Positions 26,599 through 33,177 of a stretch of DNA of 43,661 bases are shown piece after piece. The position numbers and the translations under genes were made by a program. This stretch comes from Fibrobacter sp. (GTDB lineage Bacteria; Fibrobacterota; Fibrobacteria; Fibrobacterales; Fibrobacteraceae). The notes beneath the pieces are model-generated. The model ran no database searches. It worked only from the letters and a program-made list of their open reading frames with translations, and had not been told where the DNA came from. How positions within the stretch are numbered: position 1 is the stretch's first letter; the number at the start of each line of letters is the position of its first letter. The stretch lies in NCBI GenBank assembly GCA_024398935.1, contig JAKSIH010000023.1:1-43661 (forward strand), in the 5' to 3' direction.

Positions 26599-27486
26599 AT
26601 GAAAGGTATCGTTCTTGCCGGTGGTTCGGGCACCCGCTTATACCCGCTGACCATGGTCACTTCAAAACAGCTTTTGCCGGTTTACGACAAGCCCATGATT
26701 TACTATCCGCTTTCCACTCTCATGTTAGCGGGTATTCGTGATATCCTGATTATTTCCACTCCTACGGATTTGCCTAATTTTGAACGCCTGCTGGGGGACG
26801 GTTCCTCCATGGGCCTGAACTTGAGTTACAAGGTGCAGCCTAGTCCCGATGGCCTGGCTCAGGCTTTCATTCTGGGCGAGGAATTTATCGGAGATGACTG
26901 CTGCGCCATGGTTCTTGGCGATAATATTTTCTATGGTAACGGCTTTAGCCCGCTCCTGAAGGCTGCGGTAAAAAATGCAGAAGAAAAAGGCCGCGCCAGT
27001 GTGTTCGGTTACTATGTCGATGATCCTGAACGATTCGGCGTGGTGGAATTTGACGATACCGGCAAGGTAATCTCGGTAGAAGAAAAGCCCAAGGAACCCA
27101 AGAGCAACTACGCTATCACGGGGCTCTATTTTTATGACAATCGCGTGTGCGGGTTCGCAAAAAAACAAAAACCCAGCGCCCGTGGCGAACTGGAAATCAC
27201 TGACCTGAACAAGACCTATCTGGATATGGGCGAGTTGGATGTGAAACTCCTTGGTCGCGGTTTTGCGTGGCTGGATACGGGTACCATGGATAGCTTGATT
27301 GAAGCTGGTGATTTCGTGAAGATGGTGGAGAACCGTCAGGGGATCCAGATTAGCGCGGTTGAAGAAATCGCCTACATCAACGGCTGGATCACCAAGGAAA
27401 AGCTGCTGGAATCTGCCGCCAAGTATGGCAAGAGCCCCTACGGCCAGCATTTGAGAAAAGTCGCAGAAGGAAAGATTAGGTATTAG
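26599..27486 (+). CDS. rmlA: Glucose-1-phosphate thymidylyltransferase
   Basis: It joins dTTP and glucose-1-phosphate to dTDP-glucose, the first step toward dTDP-rhamnose. The 295-residue protein opens with the pyrophosphorylase signature '[20 protein letters not shown]', then '[17 protein letters not shown]', the metal Asp in '[13 protein letters not shown]', '[20 protein letters not shown]', and '[16 protein letters not shown]'. The ATG at 26599 has AGGAG five bases upstream; the frame is open from 26548 without such a site. rmlC follows 81 bases later. Confidence 0.95.
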   Translation: MKGIVLAGGSGTRLYPLTMVTSKQLLPVYDKPMIYYPLSTLMLAGIRDILIISTPTDLPNFERLLGDGSSMGLNLSYKVQPSPDGLAQAFILGEEFIGDDCCAMVLGDNIFYGNGFSPLLKAAVKNAEEKGRASVFGYYVDDPERFGVVEFDDTGKVISVEEKPKEPKSNYAITGLYFYDNRVCGFAKKQKPSARGELEITDLNKTYLDMGELDVKLLGRGFAWLDTGTMDSLIEAGDFVKMVENRQGIQISAVEEIAYINGWITKEKLLESAAKYGKSPYGQHLRKVAEGKIRY

Positions 27487-27560
27487 TTAGGGTATAGGGT
27501 ATAGGACTCAATCCCTAACCCCTAGACCCTGTCCCCTCAGACGAATTTATTACGAGGTTC
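27487..27560. repeat. Short imperfect palindrome between rmlA and rmlC
   Basis: GTTAGGGTATAGGGTATAGG is followed by CCCTAACCCCTAGACCC, so the spacer folds on itself. The TAGGG/CCCTA words repeat. No T tail follows, so it is not an obvious terminator. Confidence 0.45.
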
Positions 27561-27567
27561 TTTTATC

Positions 27568-28131
27568 ATGGGAAAGTTTAATTTTATCAAGACTAGTATT
27601 GAAGGTGTGACCATCGTGGAACCCACCGTTTATGGCGACCATCGTGGCTACTTCATGGAAACCTACAACAAGGCTGAGTTCGACGCGGCAGGCCTCGACA
27701 TGGTCTTTGTGCAGGACAACGAATCCAAGTCCAAGAAGGGCGTGCTCCGCGGTCTTCATTTCCAGAAGAAAAATCCCCAGGGCAAGCTGGTCCGCGTGCT
27801 GGAAGGCGAAGTCTACGATGTAGCTGTGGACCTGCGCAAGGGTAGCCCGACTTTCGGCAAGTATGAAGGCGTTGTGCTCAGTGCCGAAAACAAGCGTCAG
27901 TTCTATATTCCAGAAGGCTTCGCCCATGGCTTTGTAGTCCTTAGCGAGACTGCAACTTTTGTATACAAGTGTACTCGTCTCTATGACCCCACAGATGAAG
28001 GCGGCCTGTTCTGGAACGACCCTGCCATCGGCATCCAGTGGCCCGTGGGTAATGGCTTCGAACCCCTCCTCAGCGAAAAGGACACTAAGAATCCGCTCTT
28101 GAAGGATTTGGGATTTGCGTTTGAACTATAA
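27568..28131 (+). CDS. rmlC: dTDP-4-dehydrorhamnose 3,5-epimerase
   Basis: A cupin epimerase of 187 residues acting on dTDP-4-dehydro-6-deoxyglucose. The catalytic His lies in 'KGVLRGLHFQKKNPQGKLVR', the substrate pocket in 'EVYDVAVDLRKGSPTFGKY', and the late 'YIPEGFAHGFVVLSE' and 'YKCTRLYDPTDEGG' carry the catalytic Tyr region. The length fits the family. It lies between rmlA and rmlB. Confidence 0.95.
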   Translation: MGKFNFIKTSIEGVTIVEPTVYGDHRGYFMETYNKAEFDAAGLDMVFVQDNESKSKKGVLRGLHFQKKNPQGKLVRVLEGEVYDVAVDLRKGSPTFGKYEGVVLSAENKRQFYIPEGFAHGFVVLSETATFVYKCTRLYDPTDEGGLFWNDPAIGIQWPVGNGFEPLLSEKDTKNPLLKDLGFAFEL

Positions 28132-28206
28132 TGTCATTCTCGCGAAAGCGAGAATCTAGATTCACGGTCTTCCCCGTCAAGCGAGGACAAACGCCGGGAA
28201 TGACAA
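28132..28206. repeat. Inverted-repeat element between rmlC and rmlB
   Basis: TGTCATTC at 28132-28139 and GAATGACA at 28197-28204 are inverted. Inside lies ATTCTCGCGAAAGCGAGAAT, a perfect palindrome around GCGAAAGC. A related copy at 32753-32773 has ATTCCC and GGGAAT, so both arms changed together. Confidence 0.65.
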
Positions 28207-28218
28207 AAGGAAAAGAAG

Positions 28219-29355
28219 ATGAAAAATATCGTAATCACCGGTGGTGCAGGCTTTATTGGTAGCCACGTTGTGCGCCTGTTCGTGAATAAGTACCCGCAGT
28301 ACAATATCATCAATTTGGATAAGCTGACTTACGCTGGTAACCTTGCCAACCTCAAGGATATTGAGGACAAGCCTAATTACAAGTTCGTGAAGATGGACAT
28401 TTGCGACTTCGACGCTTTCTACAAGCTGATGCAGTACGAAAAAATCGACGGCATCATTCATCTGGCTGCCGAAAGCCATGTGGACCGTTCCATCAAGGAT
28501 CCGTTCACCTTCGCACGTACTAACGTGATGGGAACTCTGGCTCTGCTCCAGGCTGCAAAGCTCTACTGGGAATCTCTGCCCGAAAAGTACGAAGGCAAGC
28601 GCTTCTACCATATTTCAACCGACGAAGTTTATGGCGCCCTCAAGATGAACCATCCCGAAGGCATTGAGCCGCCGTTTACTACTACGGCCTCCAGCTCTGA
28701 ACATCACCTGGCTTACGGCGACGACTTCTTCTACGAAACTACTAAGTACACTCCGCATTCTCCGTATTCTGCTTCTAAGGCTGGCTCTGACCATTTTGTG
28801 CGCGCCTTCCACGACACCTACGGCATGCCCACAATCGTGACCAACTGCAGTAACAACTACGGTCCGTACCAGTTCCCAGAAAAGTTGATCCCGCTGTTCA
28901 TCAACAACATTCGTCACAAGAAGCCGCTTCCGGTTTACGGCAAGGGCGAGAACGTTCGTGACTGGCTCTTTGTCGAAGATCACGCCCGCGCTATCGACGT
29001 TATCTTCCACAACGGAAAGATTGCCGAGACCTACAACATCGGCGGCTTCAACGAATGGAAGAACATCGACATCATCAAGGTTGTGATCAAGACTGTAGAC
29101 AAACTATTGGGTCGTGCCGAGGGCGAAGACCTTGACCTCATCACTTATGTTACCGACCGTCTTGGCCACGACGCACGCTATGCTATCGACAGTACCAAGC
29201 TCCAGAAGGAACTTGGTTGGGAACCGTCCTTGCAGTTCGAGGAAGGCATCGAGAAGACTGTCAAGTGGTATCTGGACAACCAGGAATGGCTGGACAACAT
29301 CACCAGCGGCGATTACGAAAAGTACTACGAGAATATGTACAAGGGCAAGGTTTAA
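28219..29355 (+). CDS. rmlB: dTDP-glucose 4,6-dehydratase
   Basis: It converts dTDP-glucose to dTDP-4-dehydro-6-deoxyglucose. The 378-residue protein has 'ITGGAGFIGSHVVRLF', 'LDKLTYAGNLANLKD', 'HLAAESHVDRSIKDP', the catalytic 'YHISTDEVYGAL', YxxxK in 'SPYSASKAGSDHFV', 'TNCSNNYGPYQFPEKLIP', and 'YVTDRLGHDARYAID'. It is slightly longer than average because of an insert near residues 155-180. It ends the rmlA-rmlC-rmlB run and a terminator follows. Confidence 0.96.
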   Translation: MKNIVITGGAGFIGSHVVRLFVNKYPQYNIINLDKLTYAGNLANLKDIEDKPNYKFVKMDICDFDAFYKLMQYEKIDGIIHLAAESHVDRSIKDPFTFARTNVMGTLALLQAAKLYWESLPEKYEGKRFYHISTDEVYGALKMNHPEGIEPPFTTTASSSEHHLAYGDDFFYETTKYTPHSPYSASKAGSDHFVRAFHDTYGMPTIVTNCSNNYGPYQFPEKLIPLFINNIRHKKPLPVYGKGENVRDWLFVEDHARAIDVIFHNGKIAETYNIGGFNEWKNIDIIKVVIKTVDKLLGRAEGEDLDLITYVTDRLGHDARYAIDSTKLQKELGWEPSLQFEEGIEKTVKWYLDNQEWLDNITSGDYEKYYENMYKGKV

Positions 29356-29426
29356 TCAACCTTGTAATCATAAAAACGCGACTGCGTCATTCTGAGTGGC
29401 GCAGCCACGAAGACTCCAGAAACATA

Positions 29427-29461
29427 AAAAAGAGGGCATCCTGTTGGATGTCCTCTTTTAA
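29427..29461. terminator. Bidirectional terminator after rmlB
   Basis: AAAAGAGG-CATCC pairs with GGATG-CCTCTTTT around TGTT, with A and T runs on the two sides. It can end rmlB and also transcripts arriving from the valS side. Confidence 0.85.
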
Positions 29462-29509
29462 GTTTTTCTAGAAAGCCCAAAGCCAACTTGCGTTGGCGTG
29501 GACGAAGAA

Positions 29510-29535
29510 TTACTTCAGTTCAGCGAGAGCCTTTT
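29510..29535 (-). pseudogene. Minimal copy of the valS 3' end (last codons and stop)
   Basis: On the minus strand it reads Lys-Ala-Leu-Ala-Glu-Leu-Lys-stop, the exact end of ValS. It begins directly after the leading hairpin of palindromic element R1. Nothing else of valS is left here. Confidence 0.6.
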
Positions 29536-29619
29536 GTACATTCGCTACGCTCATGTACCAAGTACTAGCCTCGGTCATAGACAAATGAATTTGTCTGCGA
29601 CACTCGGCTTACGTACTTG
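29536..29619 (+). repeat. Palindromic element R1 with leading hairpin
   Basis: A 23-bp hairpin (GTACAT/ATGTAC) touches a 61-bp element (29559-29619) bounded by CAAGTAC and GTACTTG. Inside are CTCGGTCAT, an eight-pair stem AGACAAAT/ATTTGTCT and CACTCGGC. It lies between two valS 3'-end copies. Confidence 0.85.
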
Positions 29620-29625
29620 TCGTTC

Positions 29626-30421
29626 TTACTTCAGTTCAGCCAAAGCCTTCTCATTCTTAGCAATGATATCCTGCTGAGTAGCCAGCTTGACACGTTCTGC
29701 GTTGACGACGGCTTCGGGAGCGCCAGAAACGAACTTCTCGTTGCTGAGCTTCTTTTCGATGCTAGCAGCAAAGCTCTTGGCCTTTTCGATTTCCTTTTCG
29801 AGGCGTGCGATTTCTGCAGCCGGGTCAAGGATACCTTCCAGCGGGATGAAGAGTTCGCCACCGGGCACAACGGCAGAGGCGCTGAACTTGGGCTTTGCGG
29901 CCTTCACGCCAACGGTAATGCTTTCGATGCCACCCAGTTCGGTGATGATGGCGAGGCATGCATTCACGGAAGCTTCGGTTGCTGCGTCGTCCACAGAAAC
30001 AACGGCCTTCAGCTTGGTTGCCGGAGAAACGCTATAACGGCCACGGACACCGCGAACGGCTTCCACCACGGCGAATGCCTGGTCGAAGGCGGCTTCGATA
30101 TCCTTGTTGATGAGAGATTCATCAGCGGTGGGCCAGGGGCGGCTGATCACCATTTCGGAACCCTGGAACAGGATGCTGTTCAGTTCTTCAGTGATGAAGG
30201 GCATTACCGGGTGGAGAAGGTCAAGGACGTTCTTCAGCACGTAGCTGAGGATTGCCATGGCGTTCTTCTTTTCGGCGTCCAAAGTTTCACGGTTGATCAC
30301 TGCCTTCTTGATTTGCGCAAGCGCCAAATGCTAGCCTCGGTCATGGACAAATATATTTGTCCGCGACACTCGGCTTGTGCATTTGTCAAGGTACTGGCTG
30401 CAAACGTCATCCCACACGAAG
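29626..30421 (-). pseudogene. Duplicated C-terminal part of valS, split by a palindromic element
   Basis: About 230 codons of the ValS C-terminus (from 'IKKAVINRETLDAEKKNAMA' to the stop codon). A tract of 572 bp (29681-30252) is identical to 33233-33804 of the intact gene. The two flanks differ clearly: several changes in the last 55 bases and in the 60 bases before the insertion. A 72-bp palindromic insertion at 30315-30386 brings an in-frame TAG. Beyond it about 35 more valS-like bases occur, then the match stops. There is no class I catalytic core, so it cannot charge tRNA. A TTG inside the insertion opens a 233-residue frame, but I see no ribosome site. Confidence 0.85.
30315..30386 (+). 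repeat. Palindromic element R2 inserted into the valS copy
   Basis: A short hairpin GCGC-AA-GCGC is followed by a 61-bp element (30325-30385) bounded by CAAATGC and GCATTTG, with CTCGGTCAT, the inner stem GGACAAAT/ATTTGTCC and CACTCGGC. The intact valS lacks exactly these 72 bases at the matching place (between CTTGATTT and CAAG). Confidence 0.9.
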
Positions 30422-30435
30422 AATTCTGTTTTTAT

Positions 30436-30567
30436 GGGCGTTCCCTTGCCTACGCAAGGTCGGGCTATATTTTAGGGGCTGCCGTCTGCGCTTCGCTTAT
30501 CGCCAACCTCCTAAAACGGAGCATTGCATCGCAAGTCTCCGCCCCAAGGGGTCACTATCCCTAACGC
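30436..30567 (-). repeat. Complex 132-bp inverted-repeat element
   Basis: On the minus strand it opens with GCGTTAGGGATAGTGACC and closes with TATAGCCCGACC and GGGAACGCCC, so the ends GCGTT and AACGC are inverted. Inside, TTTTAGG/CCTAAAA and CTTGCG/CGCAAG pair. I recall similar strings between genes in Bacteroidetes genomes, but I cannot verify this here. It starts right where the valS copy ends. Confidence 0.55.
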
Positions 30568-30573
30568 AAAACG

Positions 30574-31059
30574 CTAGTCATCTGCCTCGTTAGCCAGCTT
30601 GATAAAGTTGTCAAAAGCCTCGATTATGGAGTCTGCGTTTGTATAAGACTTACGGATAATCAAGAACGAATAGGACTCTGTTTCGCTAAAGATAATTTCT
30701 CTTGGGGTGATGGAAAATTCATTTTCGCCATACATACGGAACCAAGACTGAAAAAGTCTATGTCTTGCCCGTCCCTTACTGTCGGTCGATGTGTCGATGA
30801 ACGCAACTAAGGCACTGTCGAATTTGTCCAGGAAATTTCGAATAATCGAAACAATGGTATCTCTAGTATTACTTCCAGAAAGATCGTTTACATGATTATT
30901 TGGCTGTAAACCGCTTTCTACACGGTAGATGTCCACGCAGAAGATTGGGAAGTTGGCTTCAAATTGTGGCGTTAGATTATTGAAAATGACGGAAATTTTA
31001 TTTTGAGTTTCAGTCTCAAAATAAAAAGAGTCGCAATCTTCAATTACTGGATAAATCAC
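30574..31059 (-). CDS. DUF6169-like protein of unknown function
   Basis: A 161-residue soluble protein. 'ALVAFIDTSTDSKGRARHR' followed by 'LFQSWFRMYGENEF' and the end 'SIIEAFDNFIKLA' resemble proteins annotated DUF6169 in Bacteroidetes as I remember them. No function is established. The start is six bases after the stop of a 40-residue gene, so the two are co-translated. The codon use is more AT-rich than that of the neighbouring housekeeping genes, consistent with acquired DNA. It sits between duplicated pieces of valS, as cargo. Confidence 0.6.
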   Translation of the reverse strand: MIYPVIEDCDSFYFETETQNKISVIFNNLTPQFEANFPIFCVDIYRVESGLQPNNHVNDLSGSNTRDTIVSIIRNFLDKFDSALVAFIDTSTDSKGRARHRLFQSWFRMYGENEFSITPREIIFSETESYSFLIIRKSYTNADSIIEAFDNFIKLANEADD

Positions 31060-31065
31060 AAAAAA

Positions 31066-31188
31066 CTACTTTGCCGGGACAAAGCCCTTCAAAGTACCAT
31101 TGGCCTTGAAGTATTCTGCCCGCTGTTTCTTTTCGGCAAGAATATCCTTCAAAAGTTTCTTTGCTTCGGATGTAGTAAACTGCTTCAT
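31066..31188 (-). CDS. 40-residue basic small protein upstream of the DUF6169-like gene
   Basis: The peptide begins 'MKQFTTSEAKKLLKDILAEK' and is rich in Lys, with an amphipathic helix-like front. GAGGAT lies about six bases before the ATG at 31188, so I prefer it to the longer frame opening at 31272. The close spacing to the next gene suggests a two-gene unit. I do not recognise it. An antitoxin-like or regulatory role is only a guess. Confidence 0.55.
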   Translation of the reverse strand: MKQFTTSEAKKLLKDILAEKKQRAEYFKANGTLKGFVPAK

Positions 31189-31308
31189 AGCATTATCCTC
31201 ACTTATAATATAGGTTTTTAGTCGTAGATTTGTCAATAAGACTTTGAATGTGCTGTGTGAAATGAATTTCAAAGTCTGTATTTAGAATGGTAATGCATAG
31301 GCGTATTA

Positions 31309-31340
31309 TTTGTTTTTTGTTCAAAATGGAGCTATATTTG
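31309..31340 (+). promoter_or_regulatory. Promoter-like pair in the 31.2-31.66 kb spacer
   Basis: TTTG at 31309, 20 bases, TATATTTG at 31333-31340. It matches the -33 TTTG / -7 TAnnTTTG pattern. It faces the structured element at 31481 and the zinc-ribbon gene. The rest of the spacer (31189-31659) holds no credible gene. Confidence 0.45.
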
Positions 31341-31470
31341 TAAGGTAAAATAGAATAAGAGGCGAATTATAAGATTTTAAAAATCTGTTGACATATTTGA
31401 GCATTTGCTCCACTCTCCAATTGAAATCGGCAAAATTATCAATGCAAGAGATTCGGTGCGAACGCTCACG

Positions 31471-31558
31471 TCCCTATGGGGCGTGGGTCGTTTGTGTTTA
31501 TCTTGCATGGGCTTTGCCGAGCCTCAATTGGGTAAACCAAATGAGCCCACGCTTTTTT
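31471..31558 (+). ncRNA. Candidate structured RNA ending in a terminator-like stem
   Basis: A small hairpin precedes a large closed structure: GCGTGGG (31481-31487) pairs with CCCACGC (31546-31552), GTTTG pairs with CAAAT, GTTTA with TAAAC, and an inner GGGCT with AGCCT. Six T follow the closing stem. It lies about 130 bases downstream of the promoter-like pair. It could equally be a repeat element that carries a terminator. Confidence 0.4.
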
Positions 31559-31659
31559 ATATGCAGAATTTGGGATTCCTTGGTTTTTGAGAAGGTGCTC
31601 GTTTGTTGGTGGATTCTTCGCCATGAGATTGAATGAAAAATAAAACCAAGGAGAAAAAT

Positions 31660-32454
31660 ATGTTTTGTAGAAAATGTGGCTGTCGGGTGCAGGATGATTC
31701 TGATTTTTGTCCGAAATGTGGAGAGAAATTAGCTGATGAAAGCATTGATGCTAAAAATGAAAAACTTTCTGCAATAGGTGCTGAATCCTCGAATTCGGAA
31801 AAGAAATCTGCTGGATGGGTGGCTCCCGCCCTTGTGGTTTGTGCTATTGCTTACGTAATATTGAAATTGGCTGGATGTATGGATGTTCCTGGTGAAAACA
31901 CATCTTCCCGGTCTACGCCGTCTGTACAAACAGTTTCTGTAAAAAAGGAACCCCCTCCTTATACTCTAGAAGATGCTTTAAAAGAACTTTCGTGGTATGA
32001 AAATCGTTTGTCAGAGTATGTAAAGATGAAATCAATGGATTTTGCAACAGCAATAAAGGCTGCTGGAGAAATGAAAATTATGTGGACTGAAATACAAGCT
32101 GTTTATGACAAGAAACACAATGAAGAACAAGTGAGAAATGCTTATTTGAAATTGCAAAAAGAACTTCCTAAAGCGCAAAAAAATATTTTTCCTAAAATTC
32201 GTAAGGCATGGGTAAAAGGTATCACTGAGGATATGGCTAGAAAAAATGTTCGTATCTCTTGCCGTAACACTTCTTGTAATGAAATTAATTTGAAATCACC
32301 TGAATTTTTAAGCATAGCAGTTGTTCAAACGGTGATGGATTCATTTGATTCTGACTTTAATAAATTAAGAGTGAAAAAAATTTGGTTTCATGATACGTTT
32401 GGTTCTGGGACAAATGTTACTAGGCAAGATGTTAGTGATGGTGCGTTGGAATGA
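31660..32454 (+). CDS. Zinc-ribbon membrane protein, apparently frameshifted near its end
   Basis: The ATG at 31660 has AAGGAG six bases upstream and gives a zinc ribbon 'FCRKCGCRVQDDSDFCPKCG' (two C-x2-C pairs). One membrane helix follows ('WVAPALVVCAIAYVILKLAG'), then a Lys/Glu-rich helical region and a C-terminal domain. The frame stops at 32454 after 'DVSDGALE'. The +1 frame from the same place reads on for about 35 residues ('MVRWNENARVRYVKGSADDS', then 'YSFALSETKSLEIKSL') to 32548 and looks like a natural end. I infer a one-base shift near 32430-32445. The gene is AT-rich. It is not assigned to a family beyond the zinc ribbon. Confidence 0.7.
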   Translation: MFCRKCGCRVQDDSDFCPKCGEKLADESIDAKNEKLSAIGAESSNSEKKSAGWVAPALVVCAIAYVILKLAGCMDVPGENTSSRSTPSVQTVSVKKEPPPYTLEDALKELSWYENRLSEYVKMKSMDFATAIKAAGEMKIMWTEIQAVYDKKHNEEQVRNAYLKLQKELPKAQKNIFPKIRKAWVKGITEDMARKNVRISCRNTSCNEINLKSPEFLSIAVVQTVMDSFDSDFNKLRVKKIWFHDTFGSGTNVTRQDVSDGALE

Positions 32455-32562
32455 AAATGCTAGGGTTCGGTATGTAAAAGGGAGTGCTGATGATTCATAC
32501 TCTTTTGCATTAAGCGAGACCAAAAGTCTGGAAATTAAAAGTCTTTAGAACAAAGGGTAAAA

Positions 32563-32595
32563 AAAGGACTTGAGAAAAATCTCAAGTCCTTTTGT
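32563..32595 (+). terminator. Terminator of the zinc-ribbon gene
   Basis: Perfect twelve-pair stem AAAGGACTTGAG/CTCAAGTCCTTT with loop AAAAAT. It lies just after the extended +1 frame ends at 32548, which fits that longer product. Confidence 0.8.
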
Positions 32596-32639
32596 AATAC
32601 TAGATCCTGCTTCAAGGAACCTAAGAATTGTAGGGCAAC

Positions 32640-32780
32640 AAGTTGCTGACAATTCTATATCGCTTCGCTCGAATGACTCCTTGAATGCCAGATCCCCGTT
32701 CAAGCCGGGGATGACAACCTGAGGTTTGCCGGTATGACTCGCTGCATTGTCATTCCCGCGAAAGCGGGAATCTGAAATTA
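32640..32780. repeat. Cluster of GTCATTC-type palindromes
   Basis: CCCCG-TTCAAGC-CGGGG followed by ATGACA, and further on GTCATTCCCGCGAAAGCGGG. The latter contains ATTCCC-(8)-GGGAAT, the pattern of the Neisseria dRS3 repeat. No gene is present here. Confidence 0.6.
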
Positions 32781-32890
32781 CTACAATTCTTCCAAGGCCT
32801 TTTGGTTCTTAGCAATAATATCTTGCTGGGTTGCGAGCTTGGTGCGTTCAGCATTGACAACGGCTTCCGGAGCGCCGGAAACGAACTTTT
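32781..32890 (-). pseudogene. Divergent copy of the valS 3' end
   Basis: It translates as 'KFVSGAPEAVVNAER', then Thr, then 'KLATQQDIIAKNQKALEEL' and stop. The protein is nearly that of ValS, but the DNA differs at roughly one base in five, mostly silent. It is therefore an older or foreign valS end, not a recent duplicate of the neighbouring gene. It starts directly at the leading hairpin of R3. Confidence 0.75.
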
Positions 32891-32974
32891 GTATGCTCGC
32901 TTCGCTCCCATACCAAATGCTGGCCTCGGTCATGTCCATGCAAGCATGGCCGCGACTCTCGGCCTAGGCATTTG
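32891..32974 (+). repeat. Palindromic element R3 with leading hairpin
   Basis: A 23-bp hairpin (GTATG/CATAC) touches a 61-bp element (32914-32974) with ends CAAATGC/GCATTTG and CTCGGTCAT. The inner stem is CCATGC-AA-GCATGG, followed by CTCGGCC. The inner stem differs entirely from R1, R2 and R4 yet pairs perfectly. Confidence 0.85.
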
Positions 32975-33045
32975 CACTTTGTGCAACACCCTTCGGCTCG
33001 GATATACGAAAACAAGTTTTCGTGCATCATTCGCCTTACGGGTGT
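32974..33045 (+). repeat. Palindromic element R6 with leading hairpin
   Basis: The hairpin GCAC-TTT-GTGC is followed by a 60-bp element (32986-33045) with ends ACACCC/GGGTGT. It contains CTCGGATAT, a perfect eight-pair inner stem (ACGAAAAC/GTTTTCGT), and CATTCGCC. It stands in tandem with R3. Confidence 0.75.
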
Positions 33046-33087
33046 TTGTCTTGCTGAGAAATTATCGCAAGTCCTGCAGAGCAGTTT

Positions 33088-33171
33088 GTACATTCGCTAC
33101 GCTCATGTACCAAGTACTAGCCTCGGTCATGGACAAATGAATTTGTCCGCGACACTCGGCTTACGTACTTG
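33088..33171 (+). repeat. Palindromic element R4 with leading hairpin, next to the valS stop codon
   Basis: Same layout and nearly the same sequence as R1. The inner stem is GGACAAAT/ATTTGTCC where R1 has AGACAAAT/ATTTGTCT. It ends six bases beyond the valS stop codon. Confidence 0.85.
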
Positions 33172-33177
33172 TCATTC

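Noticed and set aside
29626..30327. A separate 233-residue protein
   Set aside because: It is only the C-terminal arm of ValS. The start codon lies inside an inserted palindrome and no ribosome site is visible.
31388..31636. 82-codon frame in the spacer before the zinc-ribbon gene
   Set aside because: It crosses the branched hairpin at 31481-31552 and has no ribosome site or recognisable content.
32848..33093. Cys-rich 81-codon frame on the minus strand
   Set aside because: It runs across palindromic elements R3 and R6, so its sequence is set by hairpins and not by coding.
29536..33171. CRISPR array or integron attC array
   Set aside because: The repeats are irregularly spaced, palindromic and few, with valS pieces between them. 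There are no cas genes, no integrase and no attC-type end boxes.
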